Source: Helicoverpa zea
Taxonomy: Eukaryota > Arthropoda > Insecta > Lepidoptera > Noctuidae
Assembly (NCBI RefSeq): GCF_022581195.2
Contig: NC_061472.1
Span: 620,001 to 684,000 of the forward strand
Reading direction: 5' to 3'
DNA: 64,000 bases
The first letter of the stretch is position 1. Each line of letters opens with the position of its first letter. The notes below the pieces were generated by a model that worked only from the letters and a program-made list of their open reading frames with translations, was not told where the DNA came from and made no database searches. The position numbers and the translations under genes were made by a program. Below are positions 63,858 through 64,000 of this stretch, in pieces.

Positions 63858-64000
63858 CTGGTGCCAGTTCATCATTATTTAACCTCCAATATACATCCAA
63901 TAAGAGTGGAAACCAACACCAATTCAAAAGAAACCTAAACTCAAAATCATTTATTCAAACTTGGTTACAAAAAAAAATTGCATTGACCGTCAAAAGCCCC

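Noticed and set aside
17851..62608. CRISPR-like regular repeats
   Set aside because: The 121-bp and 131-bp arrays have no unique spacers between repeats and lie in an animal gene; they are simple tandem duplications.

Overview
The window is insect nuclear DNA, almost certainly from a moth or butterfly. The repeats are typical of Lepidoptera: Helitron-like elements that begin TCTATACTAATATTATAAAG, a tRNA-headed SINE whose tail contains CCCCAACATAGTTGGG, LINE tails ending in (GATGAT)n, the GTGCGAGTCGGACTCGC repeat, and many short inverted-repeat elements (MITEs). Nothing bacterial or viral was seen.

One cellular gene dominates. It runs on the minus strand from beyond 64000 down to about 9.8 kb. 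It is the orthologue of UNC79, a very large auxiliary subunit of the NALCN sodium-leak channel. I rebuilt 47 coding exons by hand. All splice phases agree, giving 2,207 codons plus a TAA stop at 9844-9846. The first exon seen aligns a few hundred residues into the animal protein, so the 5' part of the gene lies past the right edge. Introns range from about 150 bp to 15 kb (23342-38362).

Layout. 1-2520: array of a 0.3-0.4 kb repeat carrying a Harbinger-like MITE. 2.5-9.5 kb: AT-rich intergenic or 3' UTR DNA with MITEs and retroposon tails. 9.8-23.3 kb: 21 exons for the C-terminal half. 23.3-38.4 kb: giant intron, including an array of eight copies of an exon-like GC-rich unit (31.6-37.8 kb). 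38.4-45.3 kb: four exons interrupted by a nested transposon complex (38986-41863). 45.3-63.9 kb: the remaining 22 exons.

The most unusual features concern the gene itself. Two exons have been multiplied into perfect tandem arrays (121 bp x 6 and 131 bp x 9), each unit holding the exon's 3' part, its splice donor and about 20 bp of intron. Smaller or decayed duplications of the same kind follow three other exons. A 2.9-kb nested transposon sits exactly between a splice-acceptor AG and its exon, so this allele as assembled may not make full-length UNC79.
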